Shown: in pieces, positions 35,184 through 42,096 of the stretch
Numbering within the stretch: position 1 is the first letter of the stretch
Layout of the letters: each line of letters opens with the position of its first letter
DNA from: Methylocystis sp.
GTDB lineage: Bacteria; Pseudomonadota; Alphaproteobacteria; Rhizobiales; Beijerinckiaceae
Assembly: GCA_022843405.1 (NCBI GenBank)
Contig: JALHNQ010000018.1
Location: forward strand, 1 to 61,570
Length of the DNA stretch: 61,570 nucleotides
Direction: 5' to 3'
Program-made: the position numbers and the translations under genes
Notes under the pieces: model-generated
Databases searched by the model: none
Seen by the model: only the letters and a program-made list of their open reading frames with translations
Told to the model about the DNA's origin: nothing

Positions 35184-36254
35184 ATGGATCGGGATACGCT
35201 CGGCGATCTTGCCGAGTCCGCCCCTTTGGCGGGCGAAAGCGCCGACGATCGCAGCTCCTCCGCCGCCGCCAGCAAAAATTCGGTCAGCGTTCCGGCGCAG
35301 CTCGTCTCCCAGGGCAAGCACCGCTTTTACGCGCTGGTGCTGCCGAGCGGGCTGCTCGCGCAGACCTGCATGGTCGAGCCGCGCGTCGAAAATCCGATCG
35401 AGGGTTTTCAGCGGCTGCTCGACGAAAAGCGCGCGAAGTCCATCGCCAAATATATCGACGCCGGCTTCGGCACGGTTCCCGGCGCCGTGGTGCTGTCGGC
35501 GCAATCGCGCGCCCATGTGCATTACGACCGCGCGAGCGGAACGCTGACCTTCCGGCAGGACCCCCGCGCCTTTCTCATCATCGACGGGCAGCACCGCGTC
35601 TTCGGCTTCAAGCTTGCAAAACACGCCGTCGACGTGCCGGTTGTGATCTACAACAGGCTGAAGCGTTCGGAAGAGTGCCGCCTGTTCATGGACATCAACA
35701 CCAAGCAGCGCCCGGTCCCCAACGAGCTGTTGCTGGACATCCGCCGCCTGTCGGAAGTCGAGACGCAGGCTGACGCGCTGCTGCACGACGTGTTCGATCT
35801 CTTCCACAACCGCGACGACAGCGCCCTGAAGGGGCTGCTCAGCCCGGCGGAGCGGCGTAAGGGCACGATTTCGCGCGTCACCTTCAACGCCGCCCTGCGC
35901 TCGATCAAGGGCGCCTTCGTCGATGCGCGCGCCGAGGAAGTTTTCGCCGTGCTCAACGCCTATCTGCGCGCCTGCCGGCATGGCCTCGGGTTGCATAACG
36001 CCGACGAGCAGATCGCCCATCCGGCGCTGTTCAAGGCGCTGGCGCTGCTCTTCACCAATGTCGCCGAGCGCGTCGCCGACCGCCATGGCGGAAAATACAC
36101 CGTGGCGAATTTCGAGGACGTGCTCATTCCCTTCTTCAAGCGCTTGAAGAAATCCGATCTGCCGCGCGCCGGCATGAGCCATGTCGCGCTGCATGAACAT
36201 TACAGCAAGGCGCTAAGCGCCGGCTTCCTGATCAAACAATGGCTCTTCTCGTGA
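35184..36254 (+). CDS. DGQHR-domain protein (DndB-like family)
   Basis: A 356-residue protein. The name-giving motif is FLIIDGQHRVFGFKLA at about residue 132, with FMDINTKQRPVPNELLLD after it; both are hallmarks of the DGQHR family that includes DndB, a regulator of DNA phosphorothioation. ATG 35184 follows a spacer of 224 bp after the sulfotransferase stop; an open frame upstream to 34959 is low-quality. No dndA/C/D/E gene is visible. The last 42 bp overlap the end of the split glycosyltransferase gene on the other strand. Confidence 0.75.
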   Translation: MDRDTLGDLAESAPLAGESADDRSSSAAASKNSVSVPAQLVSQGKHRFYALVLPSGLLAQTCMVEPRVENPIEGFQRLLDEKRAKSIAKYIDAGFGTVPGAVVLSAQSRAHVHYDRASGTLTFRQDPRAFLIIDGQHRVFGFKLAKHAVDVPVVIYNRLKRSEECRLFMDINTKQRPVPNELLLDIRRLSEVETQADALLHDVFDLFHNRDDSALKGLLSPAERRKGTISRVTFNAALRSIKGAFVDARAEEVFAVLNAYLRACRHGLGLHNADEQIAHPALFKALALLFTNVAERVADRHGGKYTVANFEDVLIPFFKRLKKSDLPRAGMSHVALHEHYSKALSAGFLIKQWLFS

Positions 36255-37326
36255 CGCGAATGGATCGACTTCCATTTCCACATCAAGAACGCTGCGAACT
36301 GTGAGCCCATGCTCGGTCTTTTCCCAATGGAAGGGACGCCGCCAGAGTTCGTAAACGGCGCGCCAGGCGGCGAGGCTCAGCATCATGAGCCACAGCGGCA
36401 GATAGATCAGCGACGCTCGAAACCGCGTCAGTTCGCGCCAGCGCATGCCGATCGCGAGCGGGAGAATGAGGGCGGCCGCGCCGGCGATCGCCAGAAAGCA
36501 CCACAACGTGCTTAACGTGATTTCAAGCGGCGAAACCGGCGTCAGCAGCGCGCCGAACATCGCGTCATAAGCCATGCGCGCCGCCAGGAACGGACCGAGC
36601 AGAGGCCCGAACAGTCCGGCAGCGAACATCGCCAGCGTCGCAACGGCGCGGCGCGCGCCAAGATCGACGAATAGGCGCAGCGGCCGGCGGCAATGCACCA
36701 CGAAGGTCTGCATCCAGCCCTTGAACCAGCGGGTGCGTTGTTTCACCAGCGCCGTGAAGGTCGCCGGCGCCTCCTCGAAGGTCTGCGAGGCGAGCGTTCG
36801 CACCTCGAAGCCCGCGCGCGCCAGCCGCAGGCCGAGATCGGCGTCTTCGGTGACGTTGAACGCGTCCCAAAAGCCGATCTCGCGTAGCGCCTCGATGCGG
36901 AAATGATTTGAGGTGCCGCCGAGAAAAAGCGGCATCCCCATCAAGGCCAGTCCTCTGTTGTAAACATCGAAGAGCGCGGCGTATTCGATGGCGAACAGCG
37001 CCGTCATCCAGTTGAGGGCGCCATTGTCGATGGCGAGGCTCGCCTGCAGACAGGCGACGTTCGGCGGCGCGCTTGCAAAGCGTGTCGCGGCGCGGCGCAA
37101 TTGACGCGGCTCCGGCAGGTCTTCCGCGTCAAACACGGCGACGAGCGATCCGCGGGCAAACGGCATGGCGACATTGAGGGCGCGCGGCTTGGTGCGCGGA
37201 ACGCCCTCGGGCGCCACCACGATCTCGTGGGGCGCGCGGGGCGGGTGCGCCCGCAACGCCGCTGCCGTCGCTTCATCGTCGGCTTCGGTGACGAATTTTA
37301 CGTCGAGCTTTGCGCGCGGATAATCC
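36213..37326 (-). pseudogene. Family 2 glycosyltransferase, C-terminal fragment (gene split by transposons)
   Basis: This fragment holds the second half of a membrane glycosyltransferase: the DxD-type acid motif VAVFDAEDLPEP, the TED motif NVTEDADLGLRL, the (Q/R)xxRW motif VKQRTRWFKGW, and four C-terminal membrane helices. The frame opens right after a TAA lying in the element-1 inverted repeat and begins DYPRAKLDVKFVTEADD. It has no usable start codon of its own before about 37256. Joined to the N-terminal fragment at 45498-46390, with one target copy, it gives one unbroken 668-codon frame. Last codons overlap the DGQHR gene. Confidence 0.93.
37319..37326 (+). repeat. Target-site duplication, left copy (GATAATCC)
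   Basis: GATAATCC borders the outer end of element 1 and recurs at 41960-41967 at its other end. It is part of the 9-bp odd palindrome GGATAATCC (37318-37326). Eight-base duplications are the rule for the IS1595 family. Confidence 0.9.
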
Positions 37327-37352
37327 CGGCATTAGGTAGCAAGCGCACCTAG
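37327..37352 (+). repeat. Element 1 left terminal inverted repeat
   Basis: CGGCATTAGGTAGCAA, then GCGC, then ACCTAG. It pairs with 41934-41959; sixteen outer bases and six inner bases are identical, with three differences in the GCGC/ATAC block between them. Confidence 0.9.
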
Positions 37353-37396
37353 CGGGATATGGCGGGAGAAGCCGGAATTGAGCGACAATCGGCGGC

Positions 37397-37834
37397 ATGG
37401 CCGATCCGCATGTCCTCACGACTCTTCGTCGCAAGCGCGATGAGATGGAAGCCGCAATTCGAGCCTATGAGAAAAAGACGGAAGTGCTCCGCCGCGATCT
37501 GGCCCATGTGAACGCGACGCTGCGCATGTTCGAGCTAAATGGAGAGCATGAGGTTTTTCCGGTCCATATGGACCTGACTCGGCTGTTCAAGCGCGGGGAG
37601 GTTCATCGAATATGCCAAGAGGCGCTAGCGGGCGCGCCTGAGGGGCTGGACACGCGGGAATTAGCTCTAGCAGTGATCCGAGCCAAGGGCATGGACGAAG
37701 GCGACGCCGTGCTGCGCAAGGCTATCAATTACCGGATCGTGCAGGCGATGCGGATGCAGGAAAAGCGAGGGCGCATCGCCGGCGCAGGAAAGCGTAAGGG
37801 CGTCCGCATCTGGCAGCTCGGCGGGCGCTCCTAA
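37397..37834 (+). CDS. Transposon accessory protein (element 1), basic coiled-coil
   Basis: A 145-residue protein that starts 70 bp inside the left end of element 1. Residues 8-50 are a charged coiled coil (TLRRKRDEMEAAIRAYEKK ... LRRDLAHVNATLRMF); the middle looks like a winged helix (VHRICQEALAGAP ... DTRELALAVIRAKGMDEGD); the end is basic (RGRIAGAGKRKGVRIWQL). Element 2 carries a clear homologue (44975-45430) in the same place relative to its transposase, sharing TLRRKRDE, DLAHVNA, FKR and GKRKGV. Conservation at the same terminus suggests a role in transposition, end binding or target choice. No family name is known to me. Confidence 0.8.
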   Translation: MADPHVLTTLRRKRDEMEAAIRAYEKKTEVLRRDLAHVNATLRMFELNGEHEVFPVHMDLTRLFKRGEVHRICQEALAGAPEGLDTRELALAVIRAKGMDEGDAVLRKAINYRIVQAMRMQEKRGRIAGAGKRKGVRIWQLGGRS

Positions 37835-37926
37835 ACCTTCTGTTCACCATATTCGCAGGTCGCCAACTAGGGTTAACGGCTTCGCCGTTCATCCTTGCGA
37901 ATCTGCGCGCATCGATGGGGCGGGCT

Positions 37927-39600
37927 ATGAATCAGCTTTTTTTTGGCGATAACCTGACCGTTTTGCGAGATCATGTGAAAGACGAGTCTATCGACCTCGT
38001 CTATTTAGACCCACCTTTCAATTCGAATGCAAATTACAACGTGCTGTTTAAAGCATCTTCTGGACAAATGTCTGAGGCGCAAGCCGAGGCATTTATAGAT
38101 ACTTGGCGATGGGGCGAAGCCGCCGAACTATCTTTCGAAGACGTTTTACATAGCCCCCATCAAAACGCTGCAATAATGCTCAGGGCAATGCGTTCTGCAA
38201 TCGGCACTAACGATATGATGGCCTATCTTGCGATGATGGCGTCTCGTCTCATAGAGCTACATAGAGCGCTGATGCCGACGGGATCGCTGTATTTGCACTG
38301 TGATTCAACGGCAAGCCATTATTTGAAAATCTTACTCGATGCTGTATTTGGAAAAACGAATTATGGGAATGAGATCATCTGGAAGCGGACCAGCGCAAAG
38401 GGACTCGCATTCACGCGGTTTGCGCGCAATCACGACGTTATCCTAAGATACACGAAAACAGAGACGTGGACGTGGAACCCTCAATATACGGCGCACGACC
38501 CTGAATATGTGGAAAAATTCTATCGTTATACTGAGCCGGATACGGGAAGGAAATATACCCTCGACAATTTGCTAAACCCCAACAAAAATCGCCCAAATCT
38601 AACTTATGAATTTTTAGGAGTTACGCGGGTTTGGCGATGGACGCGCGACCGCATGGAAGACGCATACGCGAAGGGTGTTGTCGTCCAAACGTCGCCCGGT
38701 TCAGTGCCTAGATTGAAACGATATCTTGACGAACAAGAGGGGACGCCAGTCGGTGACGTTTGGACCGATATTAGGCCCGTTCAGTCTCAGTCCGAAGAAA
38801 CTCTTGGGTATCCGACGCAAAAGCCCGTTTCGCTACTTGAGCGGATCATAAGCGCGTCAAGTAATGAAGGAGACATAGTTCTTGATCCGTTTTGCGGGTG
38901 TGGCACGACGATTGAAGCGGCTTCGAAACTGAAACGAAAATGGATTGGTATAGATGTAACACACTACGCGGTTACTCTCATACAACAACGGCTCGCCCGC
39001 GTTGGCGTGGCTGAAAAAGAATATATTGTGCGCGGCCGGCCAACAGATATTGCGGGCGCACGTGATCTTGCACGGCGCGACAAACATCAGTTTCAGTGGT
39101 GGGCCGCGTGGCGGCTTGGCGCACAGACATACCGCGAGGAAAAGAAAGGCGCTGATCGTGGTGTGGACGGGAACATCTTTTTTGCGAACGGTCCATATGG
39201 AACAGGCCGAATTATCATTTCAGTGAAGGGCGGTGAAAACGTCGGAGTTGCAATGGTCAGAGACTTGCGTGGAGTTATTGAGCGCGAGGAAGCGGAAATG
39301 GGAATCCTCGTTACTTTGGCTGAACCGACCTCGCCGATGATTTCAGAGGCTGCGGCAGCTGGGTTTGTGAGAAAATCGGCACATGGGAAGATTCCACGAA
39401 TTCAAATTGTGACTATCGCCGATATTTTGGACGGACGGACGCCAAAATTGCCCTCGATTCCAGTGCCATCACGATCAAGAGCGCCATCTCGCGCAAAGCG
39501 AAAGAGCGATCAACTCGAAATGCTGCTGCCATTCGAGGGATTGGATATAAAACAAGCCAAAGGAGAGTTTATAGACCCACGCTTTATGAAGTTCGGTTAA
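37927..39600 (+). CDS. Beta-class DNA methyltransferase fused to an Mrr-like nuclease domain
   Basis: A 557-residue protein. The N-terminal two thirds is an amino-methyltransferase with the catalytic DPPF at residues 28-31 before the SAM-binding motif (DPFCGCGTT, about residue 321), the beta-class order; it methylates adenine N6 or cytosine N4. The C-terminal part (about residues 390-500) shows GADRGVDGNIFF ... IIISVKGGENVG, the shape of an Mrr/PD-(D/E)xK domain with the usual Gln or Glu before K replaced by Ser. ATG 37915 would add four residues. Cargo of element 1; it may protect the element or act as a compact restriction-modification enzyme. Confidence 0.85.
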   Translation: MNQLFFGDNLTVLRDHVKDESIDLVYLDPPFNSNANYNVLFKASSGQMSEAQAEAFIDTWRWGEAAELSFEDVLHSPHQNAAIMLRAMRSAIGTNDMMAYLAMMASRLIELHRALMPTGSLYLHCDSTASHYLKILLDAVFGKTNYGNEIIWKRTSAKGLAFTRFARNHDVILRYTKTETWTWNPQYTAHDPEYVEKFYRYTEPDTGRKYTLDNLLNPNKNRPNLTYEFLGVTRVWRWTRDRMEDAYAKGVVVQTSPGSVPRLKRYLDEQEGTPVGDVWTDIRPVQSQSEETLGYPTQKPVSLLERIISASSNEGDIVLDPFCGCGTTIEAASKLKRKWIGIDVTHYAVTLIQQRLARVGVAEKEYIVRGRPTDIAGARDLARRDKHQFQWWAAWRLGAQTYREEKKGADRGVDGNIFFANGPYGTGRIIISVKGGENVGVAMVRDLRGVIEREEAEMGILVTLAEPTSPMISEAAAAGFVRKSAHGKIPRIQIVTIADILDGRTPKLPSIPVPSRSRAPSRAKRKSDQLEMLLPFEGLDIKQAKGEFIDPRFMKFG

Positions 39601-40556
39601 GCGCTACGCTGCCAGTAACCCTTCCACTGGCGCGAAACCGGATGCGTAAGCGCCGCGTTGGCGACCATCAAATATTGCGCGCCATTCGACACGCGGCGGT
39701 GATCCTCGCGCCACGCCATCTCGCGAGCGTAGGCTTTGAGATATGGCCCCGCGATATGGTGATGCGTCCCGATTTCAGCGCGACGAAGGCGAGAGAAGAA
39801 GCTTTCGGCCTTGTTCGTGCAAGCGCCTTCGTCTGAATAGGCCCATTCGTGATTGATGCGCTTCGTCAGGAAGCGAGCATGTAGGCGGTCCCAATGGGTC
39901 GCTTCGTCGGCGTGGACGGTTGCGCTGGCGTCAATACGGGCCTCAAGAGTCGGAACCGACTCCGCTTCGCTCTTGAAAACGAAAGGCAGCGTTCGGCCTT
40001 CGCGCTCGCGCATAATGACGACGACGCGGCGCTTGCCGTTTTGATTAATCGCAAGGCGGCGGTCGCGACGGTTTTCTTTGTAGTTAGCCGGCTTCACGTA
40101 ACCGCCGAAATAGGCGCCGTCGATTTCGACTTCGCCGCCGGCTTTCATCGTCTCGACTTCCGCAGCCATCGCCTCGCGGATTTTGTGGGCTATTACGTAG
40201 GCTGTCTTGTATTGGCAATCGAGGTCGCGAGAGAGTTGCAGGGCGCTATGGCCCTTCGCGCCATTGACGAAGATCGCGATCGCCAAAAGGTAAGTCGAGA
40301 TGGGCAGCTTGCGGCTGGCGAAGATCGTCCCGGACGTGACGCTGAATTGATGGTCACAAGCCTTGCACTTGAAAACCGGGCGGCTCTTATAGGCATAGAC
40401 GCCGAGGCAGCCGCAGTGCGGGCAGACCGGCTCTCCTTCGGTAGAGGCCCAACGGATTTGTTTGAAGGCGTCGCGAGCTTCCTCTTCGGACATGCGAGCA
40501 ACCCGAGCTAGGCTCAGGCTCCTTGCATGTTTCGAGAGAAGGAAGTGCTGCGACAT
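39597..40556 (-). CDS. IS1595-family (ISXO2-like) transposase of element 1
   Basis: A 319-residue DDE transposase. N-terminal zinc ribbon with C45, C48, C64 and C67 (VCPHCG, FKCKAC), then the ISXO2-like catalytic domain: D146 in EIDGAYFGGYVKPAN, D217 in VHADEATHW and E251 in TNKAESFFSRLRRAEIG. It is about half identical to the element-2 transposase; both begin MSQHFLLS. A promoter TTGACG-17-TATAAA reads into it (40595-40623), overlapped by an inverted repeat that may be an operator for the divergent XRE gene. It converges on the methyltransferase gene; the two ends overlap by 4 nt. Confidence 0.95.
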   Translation of the reverse strand: MSQHFLLSKHARSLSLARVARMSEEEARDAFKQIRWASTEGEPVCPHCGCLGVYAYKSRPVFKCKACDHQFSVTSGTIFASRKLPISTYLLAIAIFVNGAKGHSALQLSRDLDCQYKTAYVIAHKIREAMAAEVETMKAGGEVEIDGAYFGGYVKPANYKENRRDRRLAINQNGKRRVVVIMREREGRTLPFVFKSEAESVPTLEARIDASATVHADEATHWDRLHARFLTKRINHEWAYSDEGACTNKAESFFSRLRRAEIGTHHHIAGPYLKAYAREMAWREDHRRVSNGAQYLMVANAALTHPVSRQWKGYWQRSA

Positions 40557-40585
40557 GGTTTGCTGACTGTCCGCGTTTTCCGCTT

Positions 40586-40623
40586 ATGTCAGCTTTTATA
40601 AATGACATTAGAGATGTCGTCAA
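40586..40623 (-). promoter_or_regulatory. Transposase promoter with overlapping operator-like inverted repeat
   Basis: On the minus strand: TTGACG (40618-40623), 17 bases, TATAAA (40595-40600). The inverted repeat ATGTCA (40586-40591) with TGACAT (40603-40608) brackets the -10 box. The product of the divergent XRE gene is the natural candidate to bind it. Confidence 0.65.
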
Positions 40624-40638
40624 CTTAAAAATATGACC

Positions 40639-40667
40639 TTGACGTAAAAAGTTGCAATCGCTATTTT
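40639..40667 (+). promoter_or_regulatory. Promoter for the XRE gene; transcript probably leaderless
   Basis: TTGACG (40639-40644), 17 bases, TATTTT (40662-40667). The ATG of the XRE gene begins only six bases after the -10 box, so transcription should start at or next to the ATG. No ribosome-binding site is present. Confidence 0.6.
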
Positions 40668-40673
40668 CAGCGC

Positions 40674-40928
40674 ATGACGCCGGGACAGTGCCGCGCCGCG
40701 CGCGCATTTCTTCAAATTTCGCAAGACGATTTGGCGAAAGCCGCGAACGTCGGCGTTTCGACGGTTCGCGACTTCGAAGTAGGCAAGCGGGCGCCAATAG
40801 CGGCAACTCAAGCTGCAATGCGGGCGGCGCTTGAGACGAAAGGCGTTCGCTTCGTTGATCGTGGCGATGATGGTGCATTGGGGGTTCTGTATGCGGAACC
40901 GCAAAAGGAAGCTGCCGCCCACGCCTAG
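40674..40928 (+). CDS. Small XRE-type helix-turn-helix regulator (element 1)
   Basis: An 84-residue protein that is essentially one helix-turn-helix: TPGQCRAARAFLQISQDDLA, then ANVGVSTVRDFEVGKRAP. The tail (KGVRFVDRGDDGALGVLY) is common to this small regulator group. It is divergent from the transposase, whose promoter carries an inverted repeat, so a repressor of transposition is the simplest reading. It ends before the terminator at 41020-41048. Confidence 0.85.
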   Translation: MTPGQCRAARAFLQISQDDLAKAANVGVSTVRDFEVGKRAPIAATQAAMRAALETKGVRFVDRGDDGALGVLYAEPQKEAAAHA

Positions 40929-40945
40929 TTATGATAAGGGATAGG

Positions 40946-41014
40946 TGGACCGGAGGGGGATTGGACCCCTGAGACACGGGTGGAAAACCAGCCTCGAATA
41001 CCAATTCCCGGCCC
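40946..41014 (-). other. tRNA-like sequence, degenerate
   Basis: On the minus strand GGGCCGG (41008-41014) can pair with CCGGTCC (40947-40953) as a 7-bp acceptor with one G-U. A T-arm AGGGG-TCCAATC-CCCCT follows the expected distance from the 3' side, and a weak anticodon arm with loop TTTTCCA has one mismatch. The D-arm is too short and the T-loop lacks TTC, so a working tRNA is unlikely. It may be a tRNA remnant carried by the element. Confidence 0.3.
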
Positions 41015-41019
41015 ATGCA

Positions 41020-41048
41020 AAAACGGCCCAGAATTTCTGGGCCGTTTT
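41020..41048. terminator. Strong bidirectional terminator between XRE and higA
   Basis: A perfect 14-bp inverted repeat, AAAACGGCCCAGAA and TTCTGGGCCGTTTT, with a single central T. It has A and T runs on both sides and lies between two convergent genes. Confidence 0.85.
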
Positions 41049-41055
41049 AGGATGG

Positions 41056-41403
41056 TCAGGCTACCCTGACACGCATCCGTCCGGGGCGGTTTCTTCGCGG
41101 ATTTTCCGCGATGTTGATATCCACATCGCGACCGAGGGCGACCAGCATACGGATCAATCTTTCGACTGATAGTCCGCGTAGCTTGCCGCTGAGAATTTTA
41201 GACACTTCAGCCTGATTAGTCCCAATCAAGCTAGCGGTTTCGATCTGAGTAAGGTCACGTTTCCGCACAGCATTGGTGAAGGCGCGCGCGAGCGCGACTT
41301 TCAAAATATCTTCGTCGTTTGACGGCAGGCCAAGATCAGCGAACGCGTTCCCGGCGCTATCAATGACCTCGACGCCCCCAGAAACATCAAGCTCCTTTAC
41401 CAT
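41056..41403 (-). CDS. HigA-like XRE antitoxin
   Basis: A 115-residue protein with a C-terminal helix-turn-helix (RKRDLTQIETASLIGTNQAEVSKILSGKLRGLSVERLIRML). ATG 41403 lies inside the end of the toxin gene, so the two genes overlap by 17 nt with toxin first, the usual order for HigB-HigA of this type. It should bind and silence the toxin and repress the operon. Cargo of element 1. Confidence 0.88.
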   Translation of the reverse strand: MVKELDVSGGVEVIDSAGNAFADLGLPSNDEDILKVALARAFTNAVRKRDLTQIETASLIGTNQAEVSKILSGKLRGLSVERLIRMLVALGRDVDINIAENPRRNRPGRMRVRVA

Positions 41404-41773
41404 GGCTCCGTTCCTTGGCGTTTTTAACATAATGCGCGGCATGATGCCTCTCAGCAGCGTTCAGCCTCGCCTTGATCAACTCGACGTCTGGCTTCGGAGT
41501 CGCGATTCCCTTCACGCTCTTTTTCTGAAAAGCGTGAAGCACATAAATCGCCCCGGCAAGCCTTACGGTGTAGACCGCCCTATAAGTGCTCCTGTCGCTG
41601 TCGATGACAGTCTCAAGAACTTTTGCCCCGCAAAACCCAACGAGAGGCACAACGTTCATCGCCCTATCGCCGCATTGCGCCATATAGAGCGAGAACCCAA
41701 TCTCATCTTTTACCTCATCAGGAAAACCTCGAACATCCTTCAAACTTGATCCCATCCAGTGAAGCGCCTTCAT
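41387..41773 (-). CDS. HigB/Gp49-like (DUF891) RelE-superfamily toxin
   Basis: A 128-residue mRNA-interferase type toxin. Family signature KALHWMGSSLKDVRGFPDEV at the start, then GFCGAKVLETVIDSD, the core YRAVYTVRLAGAIYVLHAFQKKS and the tail ELIKARLNAAERHH. It would cleave mRNA at the ribosome when free of antitoxin. First gene of the pair. As cargo of a transposon it would stabilise the element by addiction. Confidence 0.9.
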   Translation of the reverse strand: MKALHWMGSSLKDVRGFPDEVKDEIGFSLYMAQCGDRAMNVVPLVGFCGAKVLETVIDSDRSTYRAVYTVRLAGAIYVLHAFQKKSVKGIATPKPDVELIKARLNAAERHHAAHYVKNAKERSHGKGA

Positions 41774-41933
41774 AGTTTAGCTCTCCAAACCATCCTTGAT
41801 AGCGATGCGCCATGTGCTTCCTCCTTTTGCTGGCCGTTAAGGCACTTATTATTGATTTTTCAGGATTTCCTCCCCTGACAATATGTATGTTTGCACATAT
41901 TCACGGGAGCGTCAATAGTGTAATGGATTCAGA

Positions 41934-41959
41934 CTAGGTGTATTTGCTACCTAATGCCG
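41934..41959 (-). repeat. Element 1 right terminal inverted repeat
   Basis: Reading inward on the minus strand: CGGCATTAGGTAGCAA, ATAC, ACCTAG. It ends at 41959, immediately followed by GATAATCC (41960-41967). Confidence 0.9.
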
Positions 41960-41967
41960 GATAATCC
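41959..41967 (+). repeat. Target-site copy between the two elements (GGATAATCC)
   Basis: This single copy serves both elements: GATAATCC (41960-41967) closes element 1 and GGATAATC (41959-41966) opens element 2. The first and last bases are also the terminal bases of elements 1 and 2. Confidence 0.9.
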
Positions 41968-41991
41968 GGTATTATGGCGCAAACGCCACAA
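41967..41991 (+). repeat. Element 2 left terminal inverted repeat
   Basis: CGGTATTATGGCGCAAACGC followed by CACAA; identical over 25 bases to the inverted right end. The outer pattern CGGYATTA and the inner GCAA are shared with element 1. Confidence 0.92.
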
Positions 41992-42096
41992 CGGGAGCCG
42001 CTGAATGATCGCGGCTGCCCATGGCGGGTTTTCGGCTAATATTCGGTCCATCGAGGCGCGCTGCGGAATCAGCCGCGCAACGGCAGGATCGTATTT

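Larger units (their letters stand above)
37327..41959. mobile_element. Element 1: IS1595-type transposon with methyltransferase-nuclease and HigBA cargo
   Basis: A 4,633-bp element. Its ends are a 26-bp inverted repeat starting CGGCATTAGGTAGCAA (37327-37352 and 41934-41959) with three mismatches, flanked by 8-bp direct copies of GATAATCC. From left to right it holds a coiled-coil accessory gene, a DNA methyltransferase-nuclease gene, the transposase (minus), a small XRE-type regulator, a strong terminator and a HigB-HigA pair. It interrupts a glycosyltransferase gene together with element 2. Passenger genes are known in parts of the IS1595 family; this cargo set is read directly from the sequence. 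Confidence 0.92.

Noticed and set aside
35184-36254. A DNA phosphorothioation (dnd) locus
   Set aside because: Only a DGQHR-domain gene is present; no cysteine desulfurase, dndC, dndD or dndE gene can be seen.
40946-41014. A functional tRNA gene
   Set aside because: The D-arm is too short, the anticodon stem has a mismatch and the T-loop is not TTCRA-type; kept only as a tRNA-like sequence.
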